Origin: Nemopilema nomurai
Lineage: Eukaryota > Cnidaria > Scyphozoa > Rhizostomeae > Rhizostomatidae
DNA length: 64,000 nucleotides
NCBI GenBank assembly: GCA_003864495.1
Contig: ML133472.1
Span: forward strand, 806,001 to 870,000
Direction: 5' to 3'
Made by a program: the position numbers and the translations under genes. This document shows positions 1-13,900 of the stretch, in pieces; position 1 is the first letter of the stretch; each line of letters begins with the position of its first letter. The notes under the pieces were generated by a model. The model searched no databases. It saw only the letters and a program-made list of their open reading frames with translations, and had not been told where the DNA came from.

Positions 1-545
1 TAGAATTACGTATACAGTTCCTGATAGAAAAGGGGGAATGCAGGGACGGGAGAAATGAGTACTGCGGTAATAGAGAATTATCTAAGTTCTTTTTTACCAA
101 TCTACGAGGGGAGACTGGATATCTTTGCCATGGCAAAGCACCGTGATCGAGCGGCTTGGAGCAAAATTCTGTTGGGTTATCTGGACATCAAAGCACGTTT
201 GATTTGCATAATATCAGATTTGCTACGGATTGTGGCTCACCACTTGGAAAAACTGAGAATTTCACAGCAAAAGCTGACAATGTTCACATTAGTCAACGCA
301 GATCATGCCATGTCGAAACGTTGCCCTCATGCTTAGCCAAAACAGTTTCCCGACCTTTTCACTTGGCAGCTGCGAAATTTGATGGCTATTGATCGGTTTT
401 TCCCCAGAAGCCATTTCCATCCGCTTTTTAATGGTTTCTCAAAGATTACGTCAATATTTCTCTTGAGTTGTGTTTTATTGCAGATGCTTAAGCAATTCTT
501 CGAGTGGATTAATTTGCGAACTATAGAGTGGCTTGTCATAGCCGT
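1..545. other. non-coding, no gene recognised
   Basis: Short open frames only, none with a recognisable domain, and no paired splice sites that build a convincing exon. Confidence 0.5.
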
Positions 546-922
546 CACATGCTTTTTTTTATAAGGAACAACTTTATAAGGAACCTACATGTAGAAGGCC
601 GAAATATATAAAGAACTTATACTACTATGAAGAGCTGTCATACTACCATGCAAGCATGAAGAGCTAAAAAGCCCGTTCCATTCATTTGCAGTCAATACTC
701 GCATAGATTGTTTGCTATTCGTGTCTCAAGTGCTTTATCGAGTAGTTTCTGCATATTCTATCTCGCCCCTCTCTCTATTAAGTGTGAAGGCTTATTTATG
801 GGCAGTGAAAATTAAGGAACTTTTAAGGAAAGTTTGGTATTAAAATCTGATGACTTGAGGTCTACGAATAAGGAACTTTTGGAACTAGGCCTTGTGGTAG
901 GTTCCTTATAAAAAAGCGTGTA
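546..922. repeat. MITE-like inverted-repeat element
   Basis: The left end (about 548-572) reads CACATGC, a T-run, then ATAAGGAAC. The right end (901-920) is its near reverse complement, GTTCCTTATAAAAAAGCGTG. The similarity continues inward: GGAACCTAC then AAGGCC on the left, matched by GGCCTTGTGGTAGGTTCC on the right. The element is about 375 bp with no coding capacity, which fits a non-autonomous DNA transposon. Extra ATAAGGAAC copies lie inside. I could not identify a clean target-site duplication, so the exact ends are approximate. Confidence 0.65.
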
Positions 923-3900
923 ATTCAGTGCCATCGAAATTCATAATAGGGGGAGGGGGAATGTTTGGGCGTTGGCTGCTCATGAAGCCTTTGCCAGGAA
1001 AAATGCACGAATTAGCCAGATAGGCCACATCTTCTCGTGTTTGATAAGCGCTCTCTTTCCCAAAACACTTCCCATTTCTCGTAAAAGTCGTTAATCTTCA
1101 CAGCCACTTATTGAGAGGCCAAAAGTTATCTGAGTTATTCTTAACTTTTGAAGTTGTTTTGAAAGCTTCATGTAATGCAACTATTTTTGTCTATAAATGT
1201 AGGCATTAAAATTACGTCCAGCCGATATAAAACCGAGCTTCATTTCAAGCTTCACTTATCTCTTATTGTCAAAACAACTTTCCAGGTCACGAGCGCTCAT
1301 AAGTATGTTTTAAAGATAGAGCAGGCTTTCGTAATTAGAGTGGCAAACAAGATTTTGCGGATTTTCATGGGATAAAACACATCAGTGAAAGTGATATCGA
1401 AACGTATTAGTTTGATGTAAAGTAACATCGTAAATATATTCAATGCAAGTAATTCAGAAAGCCTAATTAAATGAGATGTCCAACTTTATTACTTGAGAGA
1501 GCACCAGAGACAGAAAGACTATTTTTGCACAGCAAAAACTGTGTTCCTTTTTCGTAAGCTTTTCAGGCACTGATGTGAAACATTGATATATTAATTAAAC
1601 TCGATTCCTCTGCTAAGGTGTTAATGAATCGTGTATTCAAGTCATTATGTGTATTGAATCGATTCACCACTCACTAATCGCAAATGAAGATCCATTCCCA
1701 GAACCATGGCTTCAAAGGTAACATTGGTTCAAGAACTAGTGCCTCTAGTTAACAGGGTTTTAACTTCTTTATCAAAGATTTCAACAATTAGTTTCGCCCA
1801 TGATTGGCTAAAACGTAGTCAGTGAAAGAAGGTAGGCTTTTTGTAAATGCATATTTCGTAAAAGAAGAAATAGCAACTAGAGAAACTTCAGATACAGAAA
1901 CTTCAAATTTTGTACAGCACCACTTTTGTATTTGTTTTAAACAACGAAACGGCCTTGAGAAGTGCAACCATCTATGACAAAAAGGTATGGCAATAAAAAG
2001 AATCAACAAAGCTGCAAGCGATTAACAAAACCCGTTTTATTTGACCAACACGTGGCATCTTACGTTTATGAGAAATAGGACCAAAATATTGACCTAAAAT
2101 ATTGCTCGCGTTCACTCATGTTAGTAAATTTATGTCTTATACAGATGGAAACAGATGACCAGTCTCTCGGGATTTCTTAACAGCGATTATTCAATGTTTT
2201 GAGCTTCTATTTTGAGCCTTGGACTTTATAAATTGTCCGGCAGCATACATTCAAGGGGAATTATGAATTAGTCTTCAGTAACATCAACACTCGACGTTTG
2301 CTAAATACCACAGCTTAGGTTAAGAAACAAAACACCGTGGGAGTAGCTGTTCTGAGCTCCTTGAATCTTATTTTGATGTCTAAAGGAAACAGACGTCAAA
2401 ATGGTTCTTCTCTTGCTGTTTTTCTGAAGAGGAAATTTGTTCTGGCAAACCTATTTCTACCGCTTGCAAAACGTAACTAAAGATTGTTATCATTTTTCCG
2501 CATTCCAAGGCTGTCTTAGAATACATTTTCAATTGCAGTTGCGGAATTTTAACAAAACAGACATTGGGTGTTGCTAGATCATTGTTTACATGGATATCAG
2601 CAGAAGATGTTGTTACAAAGTAGGCCAGAGCAGCGGTCAAACAGTCACTGGTCTGTTTGCAACAATGAAGCGGCCTAGCTGCACCCCCTAGTTGCTTGAA
2701 ATGTATTGTCTGCGGATAACATGTTTGTCTGCTAGAAAAATTAAGCTTTTCGGTACAAAAATCGGATGCGTAGTTATCTCGTTCTTATGCAAGAAGAAAA
2801 TGCACAGAAGACGAATCAACTTAAAGCGTAGCATCAAGAATTTATTCCTGCCCGTTTGCTGTAAATCGTAGAGTCAAACAAAGGCGGTTATTTATAAGGT
2901 AATGAATGCATAGATGCTCTCAAGACATATCTGTAGCTTAAAAATGCTTTTGAACAATTAACTACGAGCCAACGCATCAAGACAGTGTATGAAGGCAGTC
3001 TAGTTGCATTTAGATAGGTGAAATCATTCCAGCAGGCCGCGTTATCTTCAATTACCATCTTGTACATGCGAGCTATGGACAACCGACTTATTGTTGCTTT
3101 TTGTCACACAGATGTGTTTTGAAGACACAGATGAATGGTCCAGAATAACCCAAAATGTCTTGTTGAGTTGCAACTCTCCGATGTTTAAACAATTATTGAA
3201 GTTTCAAGTGAATAGCAAGTATATGCACGAACCTCGGAACACTTAGAAGAGATAATTTAGGCCGTCTAATTTGTACCCCTATTTTGAAATTTCCATGTTG
3301 GTGAATGGCATGAATATTTTTACAGAAAAATAGTGGTTAGCAGCATCTAGCATTGCTGCAGTTTGCCACATATACCTTTCTCATCTAATTTCCTTGTCTC
3401 TAATGTAGGTGCATCAGCAAGGGGAGGTAACCGATTGAGAGCAAGACCTGGTCCAAAAAAGGTTCGTTTCTGTGTGGCTTGTTTTGTTTTTTATTCTTTG
3501 GCGCATTTATATGACTGTGATTTTGCGTGCTCAGTAGTGAATGCTTCAATCTCGTGAAGAAGTAGTGTATACATTGCAAGACATATTCTTTTTGTTAAGA
3601 GAAAATGACCCTTCCTCTCAAAAGCGTTAACGTATGGACAAGCTATTTTCATTTCTCAATCGAGACAAATTGAGCACAGTTTGACTAATGTATTGTTGTG
3701 AGAAAGGCAGCAGATTTCTTGTATTTTTTCCGCATGTTTGATGGACTTAGGAGACCCCATGCATTCGATATTGGTACCGATCAGCTTCTAGCATATGTTG
3801 TCGATAAAAATTAAAATTTGACAAACGCAGGTGCTCGAGGAAGGACGGTACTGTAGAAAGAAGGTCCTTTGAGTGTGTTCCGTCTCCATGGACCACGCGT

Positions 3901-4059
3901 CTCAATGGGCCAATGGCCATTATGAGATTAGACAATCTTATCAATGAGCATTCCCACGTTTCTTATTTGAAGCTTGCTTTAGTGTAGTCTCATTCCGTAG
4001 TTCATTTATATTAGCAGTTGTCAAAGTTGGCCGTGATCAACCGACCATCTGCTATTCTC
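923..4059. other. non-coding, no gene recognised
   Basis: AT-rich with frequent stops on both strands. A 53-nt open stretch with an acceptor before 3,409 and a GT at 3,462 is the only exon-like object, and it is too short to call. Confidence 0.45.
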
Positions 4060-4430
4060 GGATTCGAGCAATTTTTTATCTTTATTTATGGCAAAAATTG
4101 ATCATAGAAATGGAATCTCCATGTTGAAATTAGTCTGTACCGAAAATTTCTGAGTGTTTGGACCGTCAGGCTGCGAATTAACCCATTCTAGAAATTTAGC
4201 TTTCCCTATACACTCCAATGGAATTTGCTGTCAAATTGCAAATTGCGGTCAAATCGCATGAAATGTCAAAATATTAAAATAAAGTAACTCGCGACCGGAG
4301 GGTCCAAACAACATGAAGTTTTCAGTATAAACCAAGTTAAAGATCCGGATTTTAATTCTGATGTTAATTTTTGAGAAATACATGTGGATGCCAAGATACA
4401 AAATCGATAACGCCAACCGATCGATAAGTT
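4060..4430. repeat. diverged long foldback (MITE-like)
   Basis: The inner arms are well matched: 4,154-4,181 (TGTTTGGACCGTCAGG, then CTGCGAATTA) pairs with 4,284-4,312 (GTAACTCGCGACCGG, then AGGGTCCAAACA). The pairing continues outward with substitutions: AGTCTGTACCGAAAATTTC on the left matches the reverse complement of GAAGTTTTCAGTATAAAC on the right, and further out AAAAATTGATCAT matches the complement of the ATGTTAATTTTTG segment. Each arm is roughly 140 nt around a centre of about 100 nt. It looks like an old non-autonomous element. The outer limits are soft. Confidence 0.55.
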
Positions 4431-7400
4431 TAACTTAATCTTGAGCATCTTCGCAAAATCAGGTATTATTTTGGCAAAATCGCTCAGAGAATAATTTTCC
4501 TTCAACTTAAGAGCCCCTTTTTTCAGTGGGAGACGTGATTTGGCGTGACTGTAATGTATGCACAGGTTAGGTACTATAAAGCAAAGTGGACAAAGATCGC
4601 CGTTGTTGTTTATAAATGCAGTACAATATGCAAATACAATGGCCATCCCAATCGGCTTGAAGTGCTGTGTAAGAAACACTCAAATCGATTTAGGGATGTA
4701 ATCACGTGGGCCTCTAGAACAGCAATGCATTGCAACGACAACTATGCAATGAAATCATTACATCGACTGTGATATAAAAGGCCGTATGGAAAGCGGTTCA
4801 CTAAGCCGTCTAGCCCCAACCCCTTATACTAATTTATTTATCATCCGTTTCTCAGACCGTTGAAATCTGTTCTTGCGCCAAACCCTCATCTAAAATCAAT
4901 CTCGTTCCTCAAAGTAACGTAGAAATAAATCAAAAAAGGTTTTCGGCGATGGATTGTAAGGGATTTCTAAATATTTGCTTCCCTTGCGTCACGCTCTTTT
5001 AATTTGCAGGCTTTCTTCGGCCTTTTCAATGCACACCGCCTTCCTAGCGACCGAACCCGACTCTGTGCCACGCACAGTTTCCCGCTCTTGCTCAGTAGCA
5101 ACGGCTCTCGCCCGCAGCCACGACCGGTTCATTCAGAAGGACTGTTTGTCGGCTTCAACTGTCCCAACTAGTTTCACCGTGCAATATTCGTGGAAATTCT
5201 GATTAACTAAAGGCTGCTTTGAATCTCAAGACGTAAATCTTTTGTCTCATAATTTCGCACTTTTTAGACGTCAACTTTAGTTAAATTATCTACAGGATAT
5301 TCAAAGCCTCTTTATCCAGTTTTTATTTTGTCAAAATACGCCCAAGCCTTTTGCGACTGATGTAAGATGCATTGTGCTATACTCAGAACCGTTCTTCCTT
5401 CCCCTAGGTACTTTATTCCAATCTTTGCATCTCTTATCTTCAACATGCTTTGTGACATGTCTTGTTCCACACGGTTCTCTGGTTTTTAGTGGCCCTCATT
5501 TGGCGCTGTCGGTTCAAAGGCTACTTCGGTTTGGTCCTACCCTTCCATAGTCATGTTACTTCTCTACAAATGACCTGGTTTAACATGGCGCTGTAACGTC
5601 TACCGCATGCCGTTTAGGAAGCTTTTTTATGCTGATACCGTAGAATATTTCGTCCTCAGTGGTGCGTGGTAGCCTATTTCTTGGCCGTAAATAGCGTAGT
5701 GCTGTTTGTTGCAAAGGCAAAGTATCATTTTCGGTAGATAGAGCCATAATATCCTATGTTCCAGGGTCACATATTGAATTGTCACGTGGTATTCTAATAC
5801 AGGACCCTATCACTCCAGTCATCCTTTATTATTGCCAAGGCTAAAACTTTGGAGAAAACTGCATCCCCCTTTGGAAAATGCTTGGCTACGCACTGAAGAG
5901 TGCCTCTTTAGATGGTACGTTACTTTAGAAAATTCAACAACTACTTTATGAATTTCTCTATGTTTTAGTAAAGCGTTTCTTGCATTGATAACAGTGAGCT
6001 TCTTTTCCAGTAAAGTTTCCGAAGCATCTTTTAGATTTAAGCAACATTTATGTTAGTACATACTTTTCATCCTCTTACCGATTAGTATGCAACGTTTATG
6101 TCTTTCAAAGATTCAAATAGCAATGTGGTTGGACATAAAGAATAGAATCACTAGCTTCACTCTTGTTGATACTTCTCACGGGTTAAAGAGATTGAAGCAT
6201 ATTAAAATGGCTCCGAGCCAACAAGCTCGAACTGTCAATCAAACATCAACCAAACATCACTGTAGATTGCACGCGATATGCCTTTGAATCTACTTCACGT
6301 GCATAGTTAGTGTGACTACACTGCGCAGGCTCTGTACTATCTATTTTAGAAAGTGCTTGGTCTTTGCTTCTATTCCCTTTAACTATGCATGACAATGTTT
6401 CCGTCAATAGACGGATGGAATTCGCTAAACTAAAACCTTGAAATGATTTGCAAACTAATGCAACAAAAAAATGATCTAAAGGTGGTGTGGACATGGCGAA
6501 TTAATGGTGTATTTGCAGAGTTCGGAACTAGATTTAGCTTTCTTGGACATGCGCTTGTCCTAAATGACAGGGCATTTAGTGCTCTGTAAAGAGCCTTTGA
6601 CAACGTAAAAGAATAAGTAGGTAGTCTCTTTGAGAAGCACGAGACATGCCGAATAGGAGAGAAGCGCGATTTGATAAGAACTTCCCTGCGTTGCGGTATC
6701 ATTATTTCCAACCAGCCTCCAACCATTTCAAATCAAACACACACAGAGCCCTGCGCAGCAATCCAGTAAACAGCTGCAGAGCCGCGTAAATTTCTCTCAG
6801 CGCATTGCGAAATCTGCACCACTCACAGCGTCAAATCCACACAAAGTTAGGCCGCATTCTCACAACAGAATGTGATCTCATCACCAATGGCTCAAAACAA
6901 CCATCTATGAAACCAAGAAAACTACCAAAAACTGAATATTTGGAACTTAAAGTTCAAGCCAGTTAGTTTCAAAATAACAAGAAGCTGCGCTGGCATCAAA
7001 AAGATACCCACGCATTTATATATGTGCCCATAGATTGAATTCGTTTCCAAGGCATTGCTTAAAGATCATTGAACAATTTATGTGTGCAAACATTCGTTAT
7101 CCTCCTTTTTATACTCTGCTTTTCTGAATGCTTGCCACAATTTCTTCGTAAGTCAACGAAGTGGTTGCAGATGATACAAGTTTCAAGGAAAATTCGGCCG
7201 AAAAGGTAATGCTGCAGCATTGAATTACAGTTTTGCTATGCTTTGCTTGAATTGCAGAACTTCTTTGCATCTCCACCGAAAGCTGTCCGCAACATAACTA
7301 ACTTCCATTTAATTTGCTTTCACGTTAGAAGTATCAAACACAAAAGAACTGATAAGAACTTAATGAAGAAAGCATATTAACTTAATGGCTTAAAAGCATA

Positions 7401-10400
7401 CGCTTGCGCGTGAAATTGTCGCTCAAAAAGTTTGCAGCGGACAGCGAGTATGACACATGAATGACAATTTCACATAGTTTTTTATTTATACGTATGATTT
7501 ATATGGACATAAAGTAGCTTCTTTAATTGACTTTAGTAAGGTTCCTTGGTGACATTTATGTCTTAATTAAAAAGTCGGCACCAGTTTTTTATAAGCTTTC
7601 ATGTAACATTTCTCATCAAAGTCTGGTCGCGAGCTGAAAAACGTTGTATCCCCTCAAATCTCTTACTTTTTTAAAGCTTCTTTTTTAATATTATTTCTAT
7701 CTTTTATTTCTCATATCTTACCTGTAGGCTTGATTGAAATACCATTCTGCATAAGCGATTATTACAATAGTTTCTCTTAATGCACAAGGCCATAATTTGA
7801 GATGAAATTACCGCAGTTAGTCAATTCATTTAGTTCATATTGAGTCAGAACATGTGGGTTTCAGCATCAAAAATTTAAAAACCAACAGAGTGTATGTAGC
7901 GGTTCCTAGTAAAAACTACAAGTCAGTCTGCTCAAATATTGACCCAAGTTTTATTGATCAAGAGGTTGCGATCAAAGATTTTTCAATAAAACAAATTTTT
8001 GTCTCCATTGGTAACATTTATTGCTATTACGTACTATATTGCTCTTAATAACCTTCAAGCTTTTTGTCTTTTATTATTATCTTTATTACTATCAACTACT
8101 ATTGTTACGTAATATTGTGATTTGCAAATCTTTCATTTCAATTTAATTACTTTCCATTAATTACTTTCCAAAAGAAGATGCGGCATGGAGTATAAAAGAT
8201 TTTCTGATATTTTTGAGATAAGACACTGTTTTTTCTCTCATCAGTGGTGAGGGAATCCGATGTTAACAGTGCTTGTAGGCAGCTTCTCAAAGAGGCGGAT
8301 TAGAAGCTTCCATACCGATAGGACCATAGAATACGTTATTCTAGTGTCGAGATTGGATTAAACAGCAATAGGTTATCCTATAGAATAGAGACAGCTGTTA
8401 TTAGTCTTGATAGAAGACCAGGACGAAAGTTTATCAGCCTTGTTCCACAGCTGTTGGGAGAAGTAGCTATATCACCAGGTTGCACCAGATGCAAGGGTAG
8501 GCCTTGCAACCAGCTACCATGCGGTGTTGCTTTTCTGATGCAAAAAACAATAAACAATGGCCGGATTTTGAATCGATCTTTTTTAGGATCTTTTTGCAAC
8601 CTTTGCGTTGCTATATACACCATGCTATACATAAATGTCTTCAACGAGGTTTCCCATTGTCTGCTGCTTGGGAAGGTACATTAAGAAAACTTGAATAACA
8701 TGCCTCCATGCACCCTCTCAACCTTATCAAGTGGCTGTATTTTTGGTGATTGTTTCACCTCCTTTAAATTCATCTCTCGTACACTTGTTTTCAAACTCTT
8801 TGTTGCAGTTTTCGTAACTGCGTGAACAAGAAAATGTCAACAGTTATTGTCAACAGCAGTTGAATAAATCGAAATCGAAATTTATGCTGCAATATCTTAA
8901 AACCTTTCGCCAGGCAAGCTAGAATTAACTTGTTTATCACCAGTTAGTCAAAACTAGAGAAATTGAAAATTTTAAATAGCATAGCATTTTAAATAGCAGC
9001 CAAAAAGCAACACATTTTTTATCTCCCTGAGTGGCAGGTCACAGACGTACTTCTATAAAACAGTTCGCTTGAGCCTTGTGTATGATTTGCAGCGATGGCT
9101 GTCTAAACAGTTAAATTTTATATTTAGCAATCAATTGTTATCAAAGGCCCAGTTTCTAACCCCGTGACATCAATAGAACGTACGCTTGACATTTGAGTTG
9201 TGACCATCTTCTGGTCAAATGACAAGTGCTGAGTCATCTTGTGGAAAGTCGAAGCACTACTCAGCTTTAAAGTCAAATCTACCCAAAAAAGGTAGATATT
9301 TTTCACGAAGTAAAATTCATTTCACAACCCTTTTGTTAACCACGTCTTAAAACATTACGGGGAAGCATAAAATCTAAATAAGGAGAATCTCTGACGCAAA
9401 TTTACCTTCACGTAAGTGTTCATATTGTAACTATTGATTTAGTATAGTTTAACACCAATTAAGGGTACGTTGAAAGGAAAATGTTTTCATATACCTGCTC
9501 GAAGAAACAACACATTGAACTACACTCGCATCAAAATCGCTTATCAAGCTTTGCTTTCGTCCACACAACTACAATGAATATAAGGTTTCAAATGGATGCA
9601 TTGTTCGTAAGAATTCCTTAGAAGGCCTAATTAGAGCATTTGATAGATAAAAAAGTCGATGGCGTTATCCGTCTTACTCTTTGAGGTGAACGTAGAATAT
9701 TCAACTTTCGGAACTGAGTTCCATTCTGCACAAAAATATCGGTACTTGCTGCGGAGGAGAAGCAAATAATAGAAACCTCTTATCATGAATGTACAGACAA
9801 GTGTTCTGAAGCTACAACTACTCGACACTTCAATAGATGCTTTTCTGCCGTGGAATGTTGAGAAAAGTTAAAGTCCAATTTTTATTGAATCGCTCTTTAT
9901 GACCCAAGTCTATTTGCGCGTCAGGAACCCATCAAGTAACTAGCAAGAGTGTGTTGCATTTTCGCACTGTAGCATATGTCAGACACAAGTTCTGATGACC
10001 CGAAGAACTCTTAATAGTAAGCATTCGTCTCATAAATAATTGATAAGTTGACATCCAAGCAAACTAAATATTTGCTCACTCTGCGTTTCATTCTGAGATA
10101 TTTAACAGTTATATTTAATACAATCGCATTTTGTTCAAGATAGTAAAAAATTTTCTTATCTACTTCGATATTCAGTGTCTGGCTTGCTTTAGCAAATTTA
10201 GCTCATAAAGTTTAGTAGGATACCCTTTTGATGCGAGCTGCCGTAATTTCAGCCGATCGCCATGTATTGCAATAATCAACAGAGTGATTCCTTATTGGAT
10301 AACATCTTGCCTCCTTAATGCAAAAAAATCAAATCTTGCACAACTTTGAGGATTAAGTTTAACCCTACATTTCGATAAAAGTATGAATCAGATGAGGTTT

Positions 10401-10868
10401 TTCTAGAAGGATTGTAATTTCTAATCAAGCTATTAATTTGATCACGTTAAAAACATTTTTCAAGAGAGCATCGATTTCAGTAAATCTTTTCGACGCTTCT
10501 ATGGACATGATATAACTCATCATCATCTTCCCTTTCCCATGACTAGAAGGAAGCAGCGTGAACTGTCGATCACTTTACCCTGGGCTCTGACAGAATCCTG
10601 TTTGCACGGTCTCACGTTCCCTGGGCTAGTGTCTGTTTATTGATTGCCCGTTTCTGATCATTGAAATCGGGTTCCACAGCTATCAAATAATTTGAAGCTC
10701 ATTTCAAAGTGCATTGTCTTCTGCTATTGGTGTACCGAGCTCCCGTCCTCCTAAGAGAAATATGGGTGCTTCTGTACTTGCAAGCCCAAATATGGGAGCT
10801 GTGATGTCGAATTCATGAATATAGATAAGCATGTTCATTTAGCATGCATAGCTGAGAACCTGTTCACC
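4431..10868. other. non-coding, no gene recognised
   Basis: No supported gene. A higher-GC open stretch at 5,010-5,202 follows a fair acceptor (TTTAATTTGCAG) but encodes a Ser/Thr/Ala-rich peptide I do not recognise. A 14-bp unit ATTAATTACTTTCC is duplicated in tandem at 8,142-8,169. Confidence 0.45.
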
Positions 10869-10937
10869 TATAAAAGCCCGCGCCGATCATATCGAAGTTC
10901 AGTTTTTCAAGACTAGCGTCGTCGTTAGGTGGTAAGT
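10869..10937 (+). promoter_or_regulatory. TATA/initiator core promoter with short 5' leader exon
   Basis: TATAAAAG begins at 10,869. A TCAGTT initiator places its A (+1) at 10,901, 32 bp from the first T of the TATA box, which is the canonical spacing. The presumed exon runs 10,901-10,931 and meets a consensus donor GTAAGT at 10,932. It contains no ATG, so it would be a non-coding leader. The next coding exon on this strand that starts just after a splice acceptor is the GPCR exon at 19,761. Joining the two is an inference and implies an 8.8-kb intron. Confidence 0.5.
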
Positions 10938-13900
10938 CTGCAGTTTACAGCTGTATTCTCTTTTCTTCGTTTATTTGTTGATATACTGAATTTTCTCATC
11001 CACCAAAAATGATTAACTACCTAGACCATGTCTAAGATTCTCAAGATTACTTAAACCAATTCCGCATATGCTTCAAGCTTCCTCTCTTGACGATAGAGGA
11101 GGTATTTATCAGTAGAAGATTTAGTGAATTGATTTCGCGCATTTTCAATTTGGACTTCATTTCATTTCCCCATTGTTGTCTGGCTCATCAATGCTCTCAT
11201 ATAAAATGCCAAGTAGCTTAGACGTAATCAAATTTAATCTTAGCTTTAAAATCATAACAATTAAAGATGAATCGTGCCAAGAAGAAGTTGGACCAGAATA
11301 CTGTTTATTCTTTGACAAGATTGAATGATTAGTGGGTAAAAAAACAATATTTGTAATCTCGTCAATGCTTTCAGCTTATTTTAAGCTCCAATCTGGATGC
11401 TGATATGATTCGATGGTGTCTTCTTCAAGTCCAAACACAGTATTGTTCGCTTGACAGGCCGTAAGAAATAGAAAAACGGACAGCTTCAATCAAGTAAATT
11501 GACTTTCATTAGGAGCTGTCAGATTAAATCAAATTAGATTATTGTCATTGTCTATGGGAGATCTTCGAGGCTTCGTTGTCGATCCAGGAGTTATTCTTGT
11601 CGTCGAAGATTGGTCAATGTCGATTTAGAAGTGAGAAAGCCTTCTTGATTCAGTTTACAAGCATAGCTTGCGTTTCAACAACACGAGGGGATATTTACCA
11701 CGCGCGTCCGCCGGCCTGATTTATGATGAACTGTCGCAATATTTAGCGGGCTGATAACCGGTATCTTTTACAGACAAAACTGTCACCTATTTGGCTGTTT
11801 GCAATATGTTAAAGCAACATCTTTTAATGCTTGTAGATAATATGATGATTCCTAGAAATATTTTTTCTATTCATAAATGAGTTGTGTTGAACTGTGATTC
11901 AAGAGGAGTAGGTGCTGTTTACAAGGAGAAACTTGAGGTGAAAAACATCAACAATTGATTTTAAGAGGGCAATTCTGGTTTTGGTCCATAAATGCCATTT
12001 ACATATCTTGGCATTAAAAGATCTGTTGACGAATTTCAATCGCCTTAGCGATGAATATTTAATCGATTGATTTTATCGTTCAGCGAAATTACTTAGTTAA
12101 CTACTATCCCGGATTAGAAGCTCACATTTAAAGGCCTCTGCCAGATTATGGGCATTGATTTGAGCTTTATTACTTACAAAGGAGGGGGTGTTAGCAACAG
12201 GTTTTGACCACGAACTAAGCATATGGCTATATTGCAAACACTGTTACTAAATCGTTGCAACTCATGCGAAGAAGATTTCGTAGCAGGACTCTGCTTGCAT
12301 CATGATTTGCAGGCGTGTTTTTAATGTGCAAACAATATTTGAGTCAGTTGTATCTAAAGTTTGTAAACAAATGACCACTGAAAATCGATTTAAATTCATC
12401 TTTCACGTAAAAGACATGTTTGGAGAAACCGATCAATCAGTTGGGTGATTAATTGTGTTTTTCATCAGGTATTGTTTACTAATTATTTGCTGGTAATTGA
12501 TTGGCAATAAATTGTCTTGACAAGAGATCGGAGCCGAAGCTATGTTAAAAGGCGCCCTTACTAAATGAGAGAGCGACGTTTATTCTACGTCAATCAAAAC
12601 TTCGCAGCCATTAAAGAAAGATTTGCGAATTTGATGTTCCTTGCAGCACACACTTTCCATCTCAGAGATGATAGATTCGACCTTTAACTTCATTACAAAA
12701 CCGACTTCTTCTGTTGACACTTTTCTCTTCTACAAATGAATTTGTTCTTTTTAGTTCCATGCCAGCGATGGGCCTAAACACAGAACTAGTAGCAATTACG
12801 GTGCCGACACGAAACAAATACATTTATCTCATGCAGGATTCCCTTGTCAATAAGTAAACTTGAATTGCTTTTATGTTTCTGTCACCTGTAGCGAAAGTTA
12901 ATTGACGTCAGAAAGATGAGTGCTTGATGCCATTTAGTGGTTAATCATTTACCCCAGCCTTTTGCCATTCATGCAAGACCAGTTCAGTATAATTCAGTTT
13001 TGAACTAAACGCTTTGCATTGAAAACTTGACTAACGGGTTGCGAACCCATTATTCTATATACCGGTGTCACCGGTTTAGTAAACAAATTCAATAGGGCCA
13101 CGCCTTTTGTCGTAGAAATGCTTCATCCAAGTCTCAATGAACCCGCCCAGTTAACGAAATTTATCCCGTTAACGAAACTACTGTTGATGTCATTCGCTTT
13201 AGGACTGTCTCTAAGTAATAACTAACTATCAAATAGTCAAAAGGCACGTTAGTATGAGAATACCCAGGTTAGCTTGGAAGGAGTTTTCTAAGGAATTGCC
13301 AACACCCTTGAAATCATTAGCCTTGGTTTGTGAATTGGTAAAGTGTTTTAAGTCATAAGAAGCCATTGCCCTTTCGCTCGATCCAAATATTTACAGGAGA
13401 GTTTACAAAGTGAATGGAGACATCCTTTCGTTTTGTAGATAGTGACAAAAGTGTCATGAATGCCCTAGTTCTCGTTTTCAAAGTGCCTGACAACTCAATT
13501 TAATTACTAAGAACCACATCTTCAGGAATAGTTCAGCTTTCACCGTCTGATTCATGATGGTTATCCCCAGGGCAAAATTATTTTCCTCCACTTGCACACT
13601 ATCAGTATGTAAAATTATGGCTTCGTTGTTCTGTGCAATTGAAAAGTTTTGCAATACGAAATTTTACAAAGCAAACTTGTTTTGTACTAGACGGACTTAA
13701 TACTTCTGTATTGATCCACAGGAGTCGATCGAGTAGATAGAAAAATATTAATTCAAGCAGTCAACCTTCTATAAACATGGCATATGTTTTTCAATAGTTC
13801 TCTATGACATTTGGAGAGCACGGAATTTTCTACTTGCAATCTTTACAATGAAACTGTTCTTGACGGTTACGTAGACAGATTATTTAAGAATTAAAGGATG

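Noticed and set aside
3409..3461. 53-nt exon-like stretch (RGGNRLRARPGPKK) between an acceptor and GTTCGT
   Set aside because: Too short, with a weak donor, no neighbouring exon and no recognised family.
4266..4679. 137-codon minus-strand frame
   Set aside because: It overlaps the foldback repeat and shows no known domain.
5010..5202. GC-richer open stretch after TTTAATTTGCAG ending in TGA
   Set aside because: It could be a terminal exon, but the Ser/Thr/Ala-rich peptide is unrecognised and no upstream exon is found.
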